A stretch of DNA of 64,000 nt from Flavobacteriales bacterium (GTDB lineage: Bacteria; Bacteroidota; Bacteroidia; Flavobacteriales_D; Sanyastnellaceae). The notes under the pieces were generated by a model, which was not told the DNA's origin, ran no database searches, and saw only the letters and a list, made by a program, of their open reading frames with translations. The stretch spans positions 1 to 64,000 of the forward strand of contig CANIBZ010000003.1 in NCBI GenBank assembly GCA_947466425.1. Direction: 5' to 3'. The translations under genes were made by a program, and so were the position numbers. Shown here piece after piece: positions 53,586-63,123 of the stretch; position 1 is the stretch's first letter; each line of letters opens with the position of its first letter.

Positions 53586-53612
53586 CACTCGTTTTAATAA
53601 AGAATACAGATT

Positions 53613-53870
53613 ATGAAAGCAGGAATACACCCGGATACATACCGTTTGGTAGTTTTTAAAGATATGTCTAACGAGTATGCGTTCTTAGGAAAGAGCACAT
53701 GTAACTCTAAAGAGACCATCACGTGGGAAGATGGAAACGAATACCCTGTAATTAAATTAGAGATTACTCAAGCTTCTCACCCGTTTTACACAGGTAAGAT
53801 GCAATTAGTAGATACAGCAGGTCGTATTGACAAGTTCAAGACGCGCTATGCAAAATTCGAGAAAAAATAA
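53613..53870 (+). CDS. rpmE2: 50S ribosomal protein L31 type B
   Basis: 85 residues starting '[20 protein letters not shown]' with '[20 protein letters not shown]', the L31 type B pattern. It lacks the zinc-binding CxxC of type A L31. A single gene with its own promoter and a strong terminator. Confidence 0.96.
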   Translation: MKAGIHPDTYRLVVFKDMSNEYAFLGKSTCNSKETITWEDGNEYPVIKLEITQASHPFYTGKMQLVDTAGRIDKFKTRYAKFEKK

Positions 53871-53891
53871 TAATCATCACCGCTTACAAGG

Positions 53892-53922
53892 AAAAGCCAC
53901 TCAAGCGAGTGGCTTTTTTTTT
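53892..53922 (+). terminator. intrinsic terminator of rpmE2
   Basis: AAAAGCCACTC-aagc-GAGTGGCTTTTTTTTT: a perfect stem with a long T tract, 20 bases after the stop. Confidence 0.93.
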
Positions 53923-53944
53923 ACTCAGTCGTCTAAAAACCATG

Positions 53945-53952
53945 TACTTTTG
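53945..53952 (+). promoter_or_regulatory. -7 element of argS
   Basis: TACTTTTG, a perfect TAnnTTTG match, 8 bases before the argS ATG. Confidence 0.6.
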
Positions 53953-53960
53953 TACTTCGT

Positions 53961-55754
53961 ATGAAAAACGTCGAAACCGCCTATCAATTGCTTCATTCAG
54001 CATTGAAGAATGTCTTTCTAAATAACTTCCAAATGGAAGTTTCTGACAGTGAAATCCAAATTCAAAAAACACGCAAAGAATTCGAAGGAGATTTAACCGT
54101 TGTTACATTTCCGTGGGTGAAGAAATTGGGAAAGTCGCCAGAGGCAGTTGGACAAGCAATAGGCGAGGGTCTTCAAAAAGAAATTCCTGCAATTGAACGT
54201 TTTAATGTGGTAAAAGGATTTTTAAATCTTCATTTCAATGATTCATTTTGGGGAAATCAATTTCAAAATGTCATGCATCTTGAAAATTTCGGTCTTGCCC
54301 CTGCGAATTCAAAGCCAAGAGTCATGGTGGAATATGCTTCACCAAACACCAACAAGCCCCTGCACTTAGGTCACCTTCGAAATATTTTCTTAGGATATTC
54401 TGTTTCTGAAATTTTCAAGGCGAACGGTCATTCGGTTACGAAAGTGCAGGTGATCAACGATCGTGGAATTCACATCTGCAAAAGCATGATTGCTTGGTTG
54501 GAATCAGGGGCCAATGAAACTCCTGAATCTTCTGGTTTGAAGGGTGATAAGTTGGTTGGAAAATACTATGTTCAATACGATAAGAAATTCAAAGCGCAAG
54601 TCGCCGAATTAATAGCATCTGGTTTAACGAAAGAAGAGGCAGAGGTGCAAGCGCCTATTGCTGTTGGCGCGCGTGAGATGTTGTTGAAGTGGGAAGACAA
54701 AGATTCCGAGACGTTAGCGCTTTGGTCGAAAATGAATGGATGGGTGTATGATGGTTTTGATGTAACCTACAAGACCATGGGCGTCGATTTCGACAAGTTA
54801 TATTATGAAAGTGACACGTATATTTTGGGAAGAGACGAAGTGATGAAGGGATTGGAAAGTGGTGTGTTTTTCAAGAAAGAAGACGGGAGTATTTGGATTG
54901 ATTTAACGGGTGAAGGATTAGATGAGAAAGTAGTTTTAAGAAAAGACGGTACAGCAATGTACATTACACAAGACATTGGAACAGCCATGTTGCGTTTCCG
55001 TGATTATCCAGATGCGTCTTCATTGGTTTATACCGTTGGAAACGAACAAGACTATCACTTCAAAGTCCTATTCAAAATATTGAAAAAATTAGGGTTGGAA
55101 CAAGCGGAGAAGTGCTTCCATTTGAGCTACGGCATGGTTGAACTTCCTGAAGGGAAAATGAAAAGCCGTGAAGGGACTGTCGTAGACGCCGACGATATCA
55201 TGGCTGAGATGAAGCAAGTGGCGAAAGAAGTGGCCGAGGAGCAGGGTAAGCTTGAGGGAATGTCAGATGACGAGAAGGACCACTTGCATCACATCATTGG
55301 TATGAGTGCATTGAAGTATTTCTTGCTTCGCGTAGACCCGAAGAAGAACATGTTATTCGATCCGAAAGAAAGTATCGACTTCAATGGAAATACAGGACCA
55401 TTTATTCAATACGGATACGTGCGCACGCAAGCGATTCTTAGAAAAGTTGAAGGTGAGTTAAGTGAACTGAATAACACCGGTGAACTGCACGGAACAGAAA
55501 GACAATTGATTAAACATTTGCTCGATCTTCCTGCTGCCTTCGACGATGCTACGAATACGTATAATCCTGCTGTATTAGCGGCATACACTTATGAGTTGGT
55601 TCGCGAATTCAATAGTTTTTATCAGCAATGTGCCATTCTACGCGAACCTAACAACGAAATAAGAGTTTTCCGTTTAGCACTCACCAAGCAAGTTGGCGAG
55701 GTAGTGAAGAAAACGATGAATGTATTGGGAATTGAAATGCCCGAAAGAATGTAA
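53961..55754 (+). CDS. argS: arginyl-tRNA synthetase
   Basis: 597 residues. N-terminal ArgS additional domain, class I signature 1 'PNTNKPLHLGHLRNIFLGYS' (HIGH as HLGH), the KMSKS-equivalent 'EGKMKSREG', and a C-terminal DALR anticodon-binding helix bundle ending in 'MNVLGIEMPERM'. Charges tRNA-Arg. Two bases separate its stop from the ribB gene, so the two plus def and a lipoprotein probably form one operon. Confidence 0.97.
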   Translation: MKNVETAYQLLHSALKNVFLNNFQMEVSDSEIQIQKTRKEFEGDLTVVTFPWVKKLGKSPEAVGQAIGEGLQKEIPAIERFNVVKGFLNLHFNDSFWGNQFQNVMHLENFGLAPANSKPRVMVEYASPNTNKPLHLGHLRNIFLGYSVSEIFKANGHSVTKVQVINDRGIHICKSMIAWLESGANETPESSGLKGDKLVGKYYVQYDKKFKAQVAELIASGLTKEEAEVQAPIAVGAREMLLKWEDKDSETLALWSKMNGWVYDGFDVTYKTMGVDFDKLYYESDTYILGRDEVMKGLESGVFFKKEDGSIWIDLTGEGLDEKVVLRKDGTAMYITQDIGTAMLRFRDYPDASSLVYTVGNEQDYHFKVLFKILKKLGLEQAEKCFHLSYGMVELPEGKMKSREGTVVDADDIMAEMKQVAKEVAEEQGKLEGMSDDEKDHLHHIIGMSALKYFLLRVDPKKNMLFDPKESIDFNGNTGPFIQYGYVRTQAILRKVEGELSELNNTGELHGTERQLIKHLLDLPAAFDDATNTYNPAVLAAYTYELVREFNSFYQQCAILREPNNEIRVFRLALTKQVGEVVKKTMNVLGIEMPERM

Positions 55755-55756
55755 TT

Positions 55757-56809
55757 ATGTCAACAGTCGAAGTGAAATTGAACAGTATTGAAGAGGCCAT
55801 TGCCGATTTTAAAATCGGTAAAGTGGTTATTGTTGTTGACGATGAGAATCGCGAGAACGAGGGAGATTTCATTGCACCTGCTGAAATTGTTACCCCTGAG
55901 GTTATCAATTTCATGACGAAATTTGGAAGAGGCCTCATCTGCGTTGCCCTTACCCAAGACCGTTGCGAAGAATTGAATCTAGACCTCATGGTCTCCAACA
56001 ATACCGATCCGCACAAAACAGCTTTCACCGTTTCTGTAGATTTAATTGGAAATGGCTGCACGACTGGAATAAGCGCGCAGGATAGATCGAAAACAATTCA
56101 GGCGTTAATTGACCCGAGCACACGCCCTGAAGATTTAGGAAGACCGGGACATATTTTTCCGCTTATTGCAAAAGAAGGAGGAGTGCTAAGGAGAACTGGA
56201 CACACAGAGGCGACAGTTGATTTAGCTCGCTTGTGTGGAATGAAACCTGCCGGTGCGTTGGTTGAAATTATGAACGACGACGGCACTATGGCGCGTCTTC
56301 CGCAATTGCTAGAGATTGCGAAAGAATTGGATTTGAAAATTATTTCGATTGAATCCCTTGTGGCTTATCGCCTTCAACGCGAAACGCTCATTGAAGAAAC
56401 CAGAAGAGAGAATAGAAATTGGTTGGGAATGGATGTGGAAGTGATTCACTTCGCAAGTGAATCGCACCAAAGAAATCATGCCGCTTTGAAATTCGGCAAT
56501 TGGAGTGAAGATGAAGCTGTTCCCGTTCGCGTGCAAGCGGTTTCGTCTTACGGAGATTTCATAGATGTGCTTCTTCAACAACACAACTCGCTCAACAGTG
56601 CGCTTCAAACCATTCAAACAGAAGGAAAAGGGTTGCTTGTTTTGTTGGAAAATGAAAAGCGAAACAACGACGATCGCGATTATGGAATTGGCGCACAAAT
56701 TATTCGTGCTTTGAACGTTTCGAAGATGAAATTAATTTCATCGGCTCAGATCAAGCGAAGCGCGCTTGAAGGATATGGTTTAGAAATTTCAGAATACATT
56801 ACGCTTTAA
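55757..56809 (+). CDS. ribB: DHBP synthase fused to degenerate GTP cyclohydrolase II domain
   Basis: 350 residues. Residues 1-205 are RibB (3,4-dihydroxy-2-butanone-4-phosphate synthase): 'DDENRENEGDFIAPAEIV', 'RTGHTEATVDLARLCG'. Residues ~215-350 align with RibA but the zinc-ligating cysteines are gone: where RibA has HSECLTGDVFGSLRCDCG, this reads 'QAVSSYGDFIDVLLQQHN'. 'DYGIGAQIIRALNVSKMKL' retains the fold. It should make DHBP but not open GTP, so GTP cyclohydrolase II must come from another gene. Such RibBX forms are known in other bacteria. Confidence 0.92.
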   Translation: MSTVEVKLNSIEEAIADFKIGKVVIVVDDENRENEGDFIAPAEIVTPEVINFMTKFGRGLICVALTQDRCEELNLDLMVSNNTDPHKTAFTVSVDLIGNGCTTGISAQDRSKTIQALIDPSTRPEDLGRPGHIFPLIAKEGGVLRRTGHTEATVDLARLCGMKPAGALVEIMNDDGTMARLPQLLEIAKELDLKIISIESLVAYRLQRETLIEETRRENRNWLGMDVEVIHFASESHQRNHAALKFGNWSEDEAVPVRVQAVSSYGDFIDVLLQQHNSLNSALQTIQTEGKGLLVLLENEKRNNDDRDYGIGAQIIRALNVSKMKLISSAQIKRSALEGYGLEISEYITL

Positions 56810-56819
56810 TAATAAAGTT

Positions 56820-57386
56820 ATGATTTTGCCAGTAATTGCATACGGAGATCCCGTGTTGAAAAAGAAAGCTGATGAGATTGATGAGAATTATCCGAACCTC
56901 AAAGAGCTTATTGAGAATATGTTTGAAACTATGTATGCATCTAGCGGTGTGGGCATAGCAGCGCCTCAAATTGGACGTTCCATTCGACTGTTTGTAATCG
57001 ATGCCTCAGCAGTGGCAGAAGGTGAAGACGGAGATCCTTCATGTGAAGATTTTAAGCGTGTATTTATTAATCCAATAATTTTTGAAGAGTCCGGACCGGA
57101 ATGGACTTGCGAAGAAGGCTGCCTATCAATTCCTAAAATTCGTGAAGACGTGAAGCGAAAGCCAAATCTGAAAATCGAATACTACGACGAGAATTGGGAG
57201 TTGTATGAAGAAGAACTAGAAGGATTTGCTGCGCGCGTGGTTCAGCACGAGTACGATCACATTGAAGGAATTCTTTTCACGGATCGCATTAATCCCCTAA
57301 GGAAACAACTCTTGAAAGGAAAGCTTCGCGATATTCAAAAAGGAAATATTTCCACAGATTACAGAATGAAATTTTACAAAGGATGA
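56820..57386 (+). CDS. def: peptide deformylase
   Basis: 188 residues with all three motifs: 'GVGIAAPQIG' (~42), 'EGCLSIP' (~100, metal-ligand Cys) and 'QHEYDHIEG' (~143, two ligand His and the catalytic Glu). Removes the formyl group from nascent proteins. Eleven bases after ribB; its stop overlaps the lipoprotein start (ATGA). Confidence 0.97.
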   Translation: MILPVIAYGDPVLKKKADEIDENYPNLKELIENMFETMYASSGVGIAAPQIGRSIRLFVIDASAVAEGEDGDPSCEDFKRVFINPIIFEESGPEWTCEEGCLSIPKIREDVKRKPNLKIEYYDENWELYEEELEGFAARVVQHEYDHIEGILFTDRINPLRKQLLKGKLRDIQKGNISTDYRMKFYKG

Positions 57387-57934
57387 GAACATTATTTTTT
57401 ATCGCAATAACTGCAATTCTATTTGCCTCTTGCGGCGAAAACAAGACTGCTGACGTTTCAAAGGAAAAGAAAATCAATGGAGACTCTTTACTAAAGGTGG
57501 TTAACGATTTCGACGCCAATGTGAAAGCAGGAAATCCGATCGTTAAAATGTCCCGGGAACAACTGAAAGGTATTGTTGGCGCATACAAGGAACTTGCTTT
57601 GATCACAACCGATAGAAACACGCAAGTCATGTATTTTGAAAAGGCAGGAAGTATAAGCGGAGAAGCGCACTTCAACGAAGAAGTTAAAAGCTGCTTCGAA
57701 AGTGCATTCGCATTGGAAAGCGATAAAGAAAAACTAGCTGAACTTCACTACACGTATGCCTTCATCAACGATGCGAAGTTGAAGCAGTTCGATATTGCGA
57801 GAACTGAATATCAGTTACTCATTACCGATTTCTCAACTTCTTTTTGGGCAGAGCAAGCGAAAATGGCGCTTGAAGTTTTAGGTAAAACAGATGAGGAAAT
57901 ATTGGAATCGTTTAAAGCGAAGAACCCGAGCTAG
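57383..57934 (+). CDS. lipoprotein with TPR-like helices
   Basis: 183 residues. Lipobox 'ILFASCGENK', then helical repeats ('NFDANVKAG'-like, 'SCFESAFALESDKEKLAELH', 'QFDIARTEYQLLITDFSTSF') ending in 'EEILESFKAKNPS', a TPR-like pattern. Envelope-anchored. Coupled to def, function unknown. Confidence 0.8.
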   Translation: MRTLFFIAITAILFASCGENKTADVSKEKKINGDSLLKVVNDFDANVKAGNPIVKMSREQLKGIVGAYKELALITTDRNTQVMYFEKAGSISGEAHFNEEVKSCFESAFALESDKEKLAELHYTYAFINDAKLKQFDIARTEYQLLITDFSTSFWAEQAKMALEVLGKTDEEILESFKAKNPS

Positions 57935-58031
57935 TTAGCTTGTTTTCAACGCAGTGATTTTTCAAAAGAAGCATTTATTGGAAATAAGGAAGAAAATGAA
58001 AAAAAAGTCTTGTTGAATAGCAAGTTCTTTT

Positions 58032-58039
58032 TATTTTTG
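58032..58039 (+). promoter_or_regulatory. -7 element of the tRNA genes
   Basis: TATTTTTG, a perfect TAnnTTTG match 25 bases before tRNA-Gly, with TTG 16-19 bases upstream. Confidence 0.6.
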
Positions 58040-58064
58040 CAATCCAAAAGTTCTTTATAGTTAA

Positions 58065-58137
58065 GCGAGAGTAGCTCAGTTGGTAGAGCATAACCTTGCC
58101 AAGGTTAGGGTCGCGAGTTCGAGTCTCGTCTCTCGCT
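58065..58137 (+). tRNA. tRNA-Gly (GCC)
   Basis: 73 bases; acceptor GCGAGAG/CTCTCGC, D-arm 'TAGCTCAGTTGGTAGAGCA', anticodon loop TTGCCAA, T-arm with GTTCGAGTC, discriminator T. CCA is not encoded. Confidence 0.96.
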
Positions 58138-58145
58138 CAAGTTTT

Positions 58146-58177
58146 AAAAAGCCTGATTGATTGTCAGGTTTTTTTTT
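58146..58177 (+). terminator. terminator between the tRNA genes
   Basis: AAAAAGCCTGA-ttgattg-TCAGGTTTTTTTTT, short GC stem extended by A:T pairs, with a long T tract. Confidence 0.75.
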
Positions 58178-58190
58178 ATCTGAGTGTTTT

Positions 58191-58275
58191 GCCCGGATGG
58201 TGGAATCGGTAGACACGCAGGACTTAAAATCCTGTGACCATTGCGGTCGTGTGGGTTCAAGTCCCACTCCGGGTA
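58191..58275 (+). tRNA. tRNA-Leu (TAA)
   Basis: 85 bases with a long variable arm (TGACCATTGCGGTCG); acceptor GCCCGGA/TCCGGGT, anticodon TAA in 'GGACTTAAAATCC', T-arm GGTTCAAGTCC, discriminator A. CCA is not encoded. Confidence 0.96.
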
Positions 58276-58299
58276 CAAAAGCGAGAAATCGCACAAATT

Positions 58300-58329
58300 A
58301 AATCCTTGAAGAAATTCAAGGATTTTTTT
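58300..58329 (+). terminator. terminator after tRNA-Leu
   Basis: AAATCCTTGAA-gaaa-TTCAAGGATTT followed by T's: a perfect 11-base stem ending just before the acyltransferase gene. Confidence 0.85.
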
Positions 58330-58337
58330 ATTTAACA

Positions 58338-59348
58338 ATGGAAGCAACAACCAATCCGATAGGACTCCTAAATGCCCTGCGAGGTATAGCCGCATGGATG
58401 GTCTGTATGTTTCATTCCGCATTCATCATTAAACCATTTTACCCAGAACTGCTTCCTCTTTTAGATTGGGGACAAGAAGGAGTCTATGTTTTTTTTGTAA
58501 TTAGTGGTGTTGTTCTTCCTTGGTCCATGGAGCAAGGAAAATACAGTTTCAAGAATCTAGATAAATTTTTGTTGAAACGGATCGTGAGGTTATATCCACC
58601 GTTTATCATCTCGGTACTCGTTTTTATTTTAGGTATCTGGATCATGAAAGACAATCGTTCGTTCTACGATGTAGAAATCATAGAACGCTTCATGGACAGT
58701 GTTACTTTTTTAGTTCCATTCAAGGAATCGAAATGGGTGATAGAAGTTTACTGGACGTTATTTGTTGAATTCCAATATTACATATACCTAGCCTTGGTCT
58801 TTCCGTTTTTGGCGAGCAATAAGCTTTATGTTCGGTTAATGGCCTATTACGGAACCTTAGCATTGACCTTCATCTCGCATTTTTTCGTGCCTGTTCATAC
58901 CAAGGAGAATTTGTTTTTCCATCTACCGGTTTTCGCCTTAGGGTTTTCACTGTTTCTCTATTATAAAAAGAATATTTCGAAATTGGAATTTTGGAGTGGC
59001 GTAATCGCGGCGCTATGCGTTGGACTATTCAATATATACGATCAACTGGTCTTAGGCACGCACATTACCATTGTGGCGGGATGTACTTTCTTGGCTATCT
59101 ACTTCATCAAACGCGGCCCGAAGTGGTTGAATTTCATCGGCGATGTTTCCTATTCTTACTATTTGTTCCATTTGTTTTTCGTGTCGTTTATCTACGGGTA
59201 CTTTTATCACGAATCCCAAGACGGTAAGTTAGTCTGGGTAGTATTCGCAGCCATTCAAGTTTATGCAGTTCTAGGTGCTTGGATAATGTATGAACTCATT
59301 GAAAAGCCGTCTTTAGCCTGGACGAAAAAGATTCGTTACCGGGTGTAA
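58338..59348 (+). CDS. acyltransferase family 3 membrane protein (OafA-like)
   Basis: 336 residues with about ten membrane spans. It opens with 'GLLNALRGIAAWMVCMFHSA', the acyltransferase-3 start with the catalytic-type His, then 'GVYVFFVISGVVLPWSM' and 'LLKRIVRLYPPFIISVLVF' (RxxRxxPP-type). These inner-membrane proteins O-acylate surface glycans. No glycan genes are adjacent, so the acceptor is unknown. Confidence 0.9.
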   Translation: MEATTNPIGLLNALRGIAAWMVCMFHSAFIIKPFYPELLPLLDWGQEGVYVFFVISGVVLPWSMEQGKYSFKNLDKFLLKRIVRLYPPFIISVLVFILGIWIMKDNRSFYDVEIIERFMDSVTFLVPFKESKWVIEVYWTLFVEFQYYIYLALVFPFLASNKLYVRLMAYYGTLALTFISHFFVPVHTKENLFFHLPVFALGFSLFLYYKKNISKLEFWSGVIAALCVGLFNIYDQLVLGTHITIVAGCTFLAIYFIKRGPKWLNFIGDVSYSYYLFHLFFVSFIYGYFYHESQDGKLVWVVFAAIQVYAVLGAWIMYELIEKPSLAWTKKIRYRV

Positions 59349-59381
59349 AAACATTTCAACGAATCTGTTGTTGTTCCATTT

Positions 59382-59840
59382 ATGAAAGTTTACCGTTTAT
59401 CTACCGAAACATTTATTCCAGCATCTCTCGACACTGTTTGGAATTATTTCGCGACGCCTATCAATCTGAATGAAATGACTCCACCAGATATGAGTTTTGA
59501 AATTCTTACTGATGTGGAAGGAGTGAAGATGTATGCGGGAATGATTATCCAATACAAAGTTCGTCCGTTGTTGAATATCCCAATGGGATGGACAACTGAA
59601 ATTACGCATTGTGAAGAAGGGAAGTACTTTGTAGACGAGCAGCGCTTCGGTCCTTACGCTTTGTGGCATCACCAACATCATTTTGAAGCGGTTGCAGGTG
59701 GGGTGAAAATGACAGACACCATTCACTATGCAATAGGCATGGGAATCTTAGGGAAAATCGCTTACGCCGTTTATGTCAAGAAAAGATTAGAAGGAATTTT
59801 TTCCTACCGAGAAAAACGCGTGAAGGAAATTTTCGGTTAG
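59382..59840 (+). CDS. SRPBCC-superfamily ligand-binding protein
   Basis: 152 residues, no signal peptide. 'YRLSTETFIPASLDTVWNYF' opens a START/SRPBCC fold, followed by 'NEMTPPDMSFEIL' and 'FVDEQRFGPYALWHHQHHFE'. Such cytosolic proteins bind small hydrophobic ligands; in Bacteroidota they are sometimes annotated as cell division inhibitors. Its stop overlaps that of the convergent T9SS gene by four bases. Confidence 0.85.
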   Translation: MKVYRLSTETFIPASLDTVWNYFATPINLNEMTPPDMSFEILTDVEGVKMYAGMIIQYKVRPLLNIPMGWTTEITHCEEGKYFVDEQRFGPYALWHHQHHFEAVAGGVKMTDTIHYAIGMGILGKIAYAVYVKKRLEGIFSYREKRVKEIFG

Positions 59841-62800
59841 TGAGAAACAATTAGCTTTTTCACTTCGGTCTTTTCTTCCGTTTGAATTTCAACATGAAAT
59901 ATTCCATTTGAATAATTGGAAGTGTTGAGTTCATACCGAACGTTTCCGTTCACAAAAATGTCCTCTACCTTCCTACTGCTTAAATCATACACACGAATGC
60001 GCTGAATACCTTTATTTGAAGAAATAGAGCAGTTCATTTGAGCGGGGTTCGGAAAAATGGTTGTGCCGGTTTCTTCTGTAATTGATTCGGTAACATTTCG
60101 GTTGTTGTTTTCAGATGTGAATCCAAATTGAGGTGCAATGCAAAGGGTGTAAGGTGTGCCATAGTTTCCTGTTCCAAAAGAATACACAGGAGCACAATCA
60201 ACCGCATAGCTCGTGGCGTATTCCAAAAGCGAAACATTTCCGAGATTCAAATAGTTGGTGGCATTCAAGACATTGTGCTGAATGGCGCTTCCAACGGGTG
60301 TTCCAGATGCATCTAATTTTTGAAAACGCCAAGTCCAAGCTGTAGCTCCGAAAGCAAACGGCGTGGCTCCAATGTATGAAACACGCGGCTTGGTAGTCAC
60401 AATGCAGCGGTCTACAAAACGCAAAATCGAAAGCGGTTGCGCGTTGATGTGAATGTTGCAAGTTCCGGAAGATGGGAGTGTTATGATTTCGTTCTGACCA
60501 CTTCCGTTGGGAAGGGAATACACATTGCTCACCGTTATTTCGTAATCAGTGTCGTGGTGAAGATTTGGAAATACACTGCTCAAAATAAGCTGCGGAGTGG
60601 TTTGATTCTTTACCGCGTTTTGACCAGCACCGTTTCCCAATACTCCAAAAAACTGAAATCGATAGGTCGCTCCAGTTGCGGGTTGCGCTTTGAAGAATTG
60701 TCCCATACTGAAGTTTACACTCGGATTGTTTCCGCATGCTCCTCTTTTCAGTTGGCGAACACAAAGGGTATAGGCTCCATTTCCAACTAAGTCATTCGTT
60801 GAAACAATTCCAACATAATAAGTTTGTCCAGCAACAAGGCTAGATGTATTTAAAATTTCATTTCCAGTTGAAGTCAAATCTTCCGAATCAATCAATTCGT
60901 AATTCGCATTTCGAAGCTCAATGCGAATGTTCTCCGTGCTGTTTGCTGAAATACTTGCGCCCGTTGTAAATGCAGTGAAGCGCCCCCATTTGTCGTGGCG
61001 ATTCGAATTTCCCGCACCGAAAGCCGCAGTTGGCGAACTGTTCAGAAGACTTCCGTTTACCGTATTGCAAACCGGATAATAGGTAGAGTTAACGAATAGC
61101 GCATTGCCGGGATCTTCACCAATGCTCGGACAAATCCAAGTAGCAGTAGTGTTGAAAGCATTGCTCGTTAGCGCGTCTATCCAAATGGAGTATGAATTTC
61201 CACCAACTAAATACATGTAGAAATTCCCGAAATTACTTTCGAGACAAGTAGCGTTCGAGTAGTTGCAAACCCCGTCGTTTTCTTTGAATGAAACAGCAAG
61301 GTTCAACGAGTTGGAAGAAAAGTTCAACGCGTACGTTCCGGTGTAACTCGGTGTGAAATTGAAAACGAATTCGCGTCCAGATGCATTGTTACAATTTGTT
61401 TCAGCTAAGGAACCATTTCCTCCAAAGGAAAAAGAATAAGTGCTTGCACATTCCAACGCAGCCGCTGTTGAGCAAGTTGGAACATTCCAATTCGTGGTGA
61501 AGGAAATACCATCGCTCCATAAGCTATGATCTACTTGTCCGCAATCTTGACGAACATACACGTAATACGTGGTATTCTCCTGAAGGTTTGACAGGGGAGC
61601 GGCTGTGAAAGGCACTCCGTATATCGTGGCATTTGTAATGTTAAGCGTATTAATGTCTGTTCCTAAATTTGTAACGCTCACCAGCACGTCAAAGGCTCCT
61701 GTGGCATTCAATGAAGTCCATTGCATAAGCGCTCCGGAAGACGTTATGTTGGAAATGTTTGCTGCAAGCGGTGTTGAACAGGTAGGATTGCTCAAGCAAA
61801 AAGTAAAATCGCCCGATGCGTTTTGCAAACTGAAAAACTGAAGGTAATAGGTTGTCCCTGCAGTAAGCCCTTCAATCACCGTTCCTCCGAGGCTTGAAGC
61901 ATTCGGATTACAGAAAACAGAAGTTAAATTCCCACATGAACCTACGAAGGCAGCAACACCAATATCTGCTGTTGATGCAGCGTTCAGGACTAATTCAATG
62001 TCTCCGTCTACAGGCACAAAGGTGTACCACACATCATTGAGTGTGTTGAATGAAGAAATGCAATTGGGTTGAATGTTTGATGGCGTTGCGCAAGAAGTGG
62101 AAGTCATTTGCATGCCTGTACATATTGCGCTGCTTACAGTTCCGAGCGCAAATGCCTGTGAGCAGTTGTCATTAACAGGGGCGTTACATAAAGCAGAACA
62201 ACTGCAATTCAATGTGAAATTGTAGCTCATGTTAGGTTGTGTGTTTGCGTGCACACGAATAAAATAATTCGTTCCCGCTATGGCGTTGAACGAGAGGTAG
62301 GAAGAAGATCCGTTCGATTCGCACAACGGGTTATCGTCATTTGCAACAACACAATTAAGACTTGAACAATCTCCCGAATAGACAGAAATCTGCGTGTCGA
62401 ATTGTGTTTGTCCGCCGCATGTTGAAAGGGCCACATAGGAATTGTTTCCAGTGAATAAATACCAAACGCCATCTTCGCCATTTCCTTGTGAAAGGCAATT
62501 GGGTACATTGTCTGAAGTAGCGCCAATCAAGGTGCCTGAAAGACTGCTTCCGCAAGAAATGTTTTGCGCGCTTGCACAATTGTCATTGGAAGGCTCGGGT
62601 GCTGGACAGCTAATTGAAATTGAACCGCCGAGACTTGCAGAACTCAATTGAAGGTCAACACAAAACACATACACATGACCCACAGACAAATTAATGAAAT
62701 CGGTTGAAGAGCTTCCTGAGTATATTCCTAAACAATTCCAATTAGTGCCTAGACACTCGCCGTAGCGCATTTCGTAAGTAGAGGAAGTGCCACCAAACTC

Positions 62801-63040
62801 TTCAATGGAAACAAAATAATTTCCAGATACTGTAGGCTCGAAAACATAATAGGTTTCATTTCCTTCGTTTTGAAATCCGCAATAACTCGTGTTGTCGTTT
62901 CCTGGGCCCGCGTTAATCAGCATGCTCCAAGGACTTCCACACTGCAAAGTATTCGCTACAGAACAATCAATTTGCCCTTTCATTCCAAATGAAAAAGACA
63001 ACAGAATTGTTAAGGTCAAGAATGAAATAATCTTTTGCAT
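59837..63040 (-). CDS. large secreted protein with type A T9SS sorting domain
   Basis: 1067 residues. Signal peptide (…FSFGMKGQ), four or more cysteine-containing beta-sandwich modules of the pre-peptidase C-terminal type ('NETYYVFEPTVSGNYFVSIE', 'NDNCASAQNISCGSSLSGTL', 'NDVWYTFVPVDGDIELVL'), one Fn3-like module ('SSGALMQWTSLNATGAFDV'), and a type A sorting domain ('TIFPNPAQMNCSISSNK', 'YSNGIFHVEIQ', 'VKKLIVSH'). Likely surface-attached; no catalytic domain seen. Confidence 0.88.
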   Translation of the reverse strand: MQKIISFLTLTILLSFSFGMKGQIDCSVANTLQCGSPWSMLINAGPGNDNTSYCGFQNEGNETYYVFEPTVSGNYFVSIEEFGGTSSTYEMRYGECLGTNWNCLGIYSGSSSTDFINLSVGHVYVFCVDLQLSSASLGGSISISCPAPEPSNDNCASAQNISCGSSLSGTLIGATSDNVPNCLSQGNGEDGVWYLFTGNNSYVALSTCGGQTQFDTQISVYSGDCSSLNCVVANDDNPLCESNGSSSYLSFNAIAGTNYFIRVHANTQPNMSYNFTLNCSCSALCNAPVNDNCSQAFALGTVSSAICTGMQMTSTSCATPSNIQPNCISSFNTLNDVWYTFVPVDGDIELVLNAASTADIGVAAFVGSCGNLTSVFCNPNASSLGGTVIEGLTAGTTYYLQFFSLQNASGDFTFCLSNPTCSTPLAANISNITSSGALMQWTSLNATGAFDVLVSVTNLGTDINTLNITNATIYGVPFTAAPLSNLQENTTYYVYVRQDCGQVDHSLWSDGISFTTNWNVPTCSTAAALECASTYSFSFGGNGSLAETNCNNASGREFVFNFTPSYTGTYALNFSSNSLNLAVSFKENDGVCNYSNATCLESNFGNFYMYLVGGNSYSIWIDALTSNAFNTTATWICPSIGEDPGNALFVNSTYYPVCNTVNGSLLNSSPTAAFGAGNSNRHDKWGRFTAFTTGASISANSTENIRIELRNANYELIDSEDLTSTGNEILNTSSLVAGQTYYVGIVSTNDLVGNGAYTLCVRQLKRGACGNNPSVNFSMGQFFKAQPATGATYRFQFFGVLGNGAGQNAVKNQTTPQLILSSVFPNLHHDTDYEITVSNVYSLPNGSGQNEIITLPSSGTCNIHINAQPLSILRFVDRCIVTTKPRVSYIGATPFAFGATAWTWRFQKLDASGTPVGSAIQHNVLNATNYLNLGNVSLLEYATSYAVDCAPVYSFGTGNYGTPYTLCIAPQFGFTSENNNRNVTESITEETGTTIFPNPAQMNCSISSNKGIQRIRVYDLSSRKVEDIFVNGNVRYELNTSNYSNGIFHVEIQTEEKTEVKKLIVSH

Positions 63041-63123
63041 AAGCGCGCGTTTTGGCTAATCTAAACTAACGGATTTGGAGTGGAAAAGTTACTCCGAAGT
63101 GGATTCTTTTACACGCTAAAAAG

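Noticed and set aside
58076-58422. Minus-strand ORFs of 72 and 92 residues
   Set aside because: They run antisense across two clear tRNA genes and their terminators.
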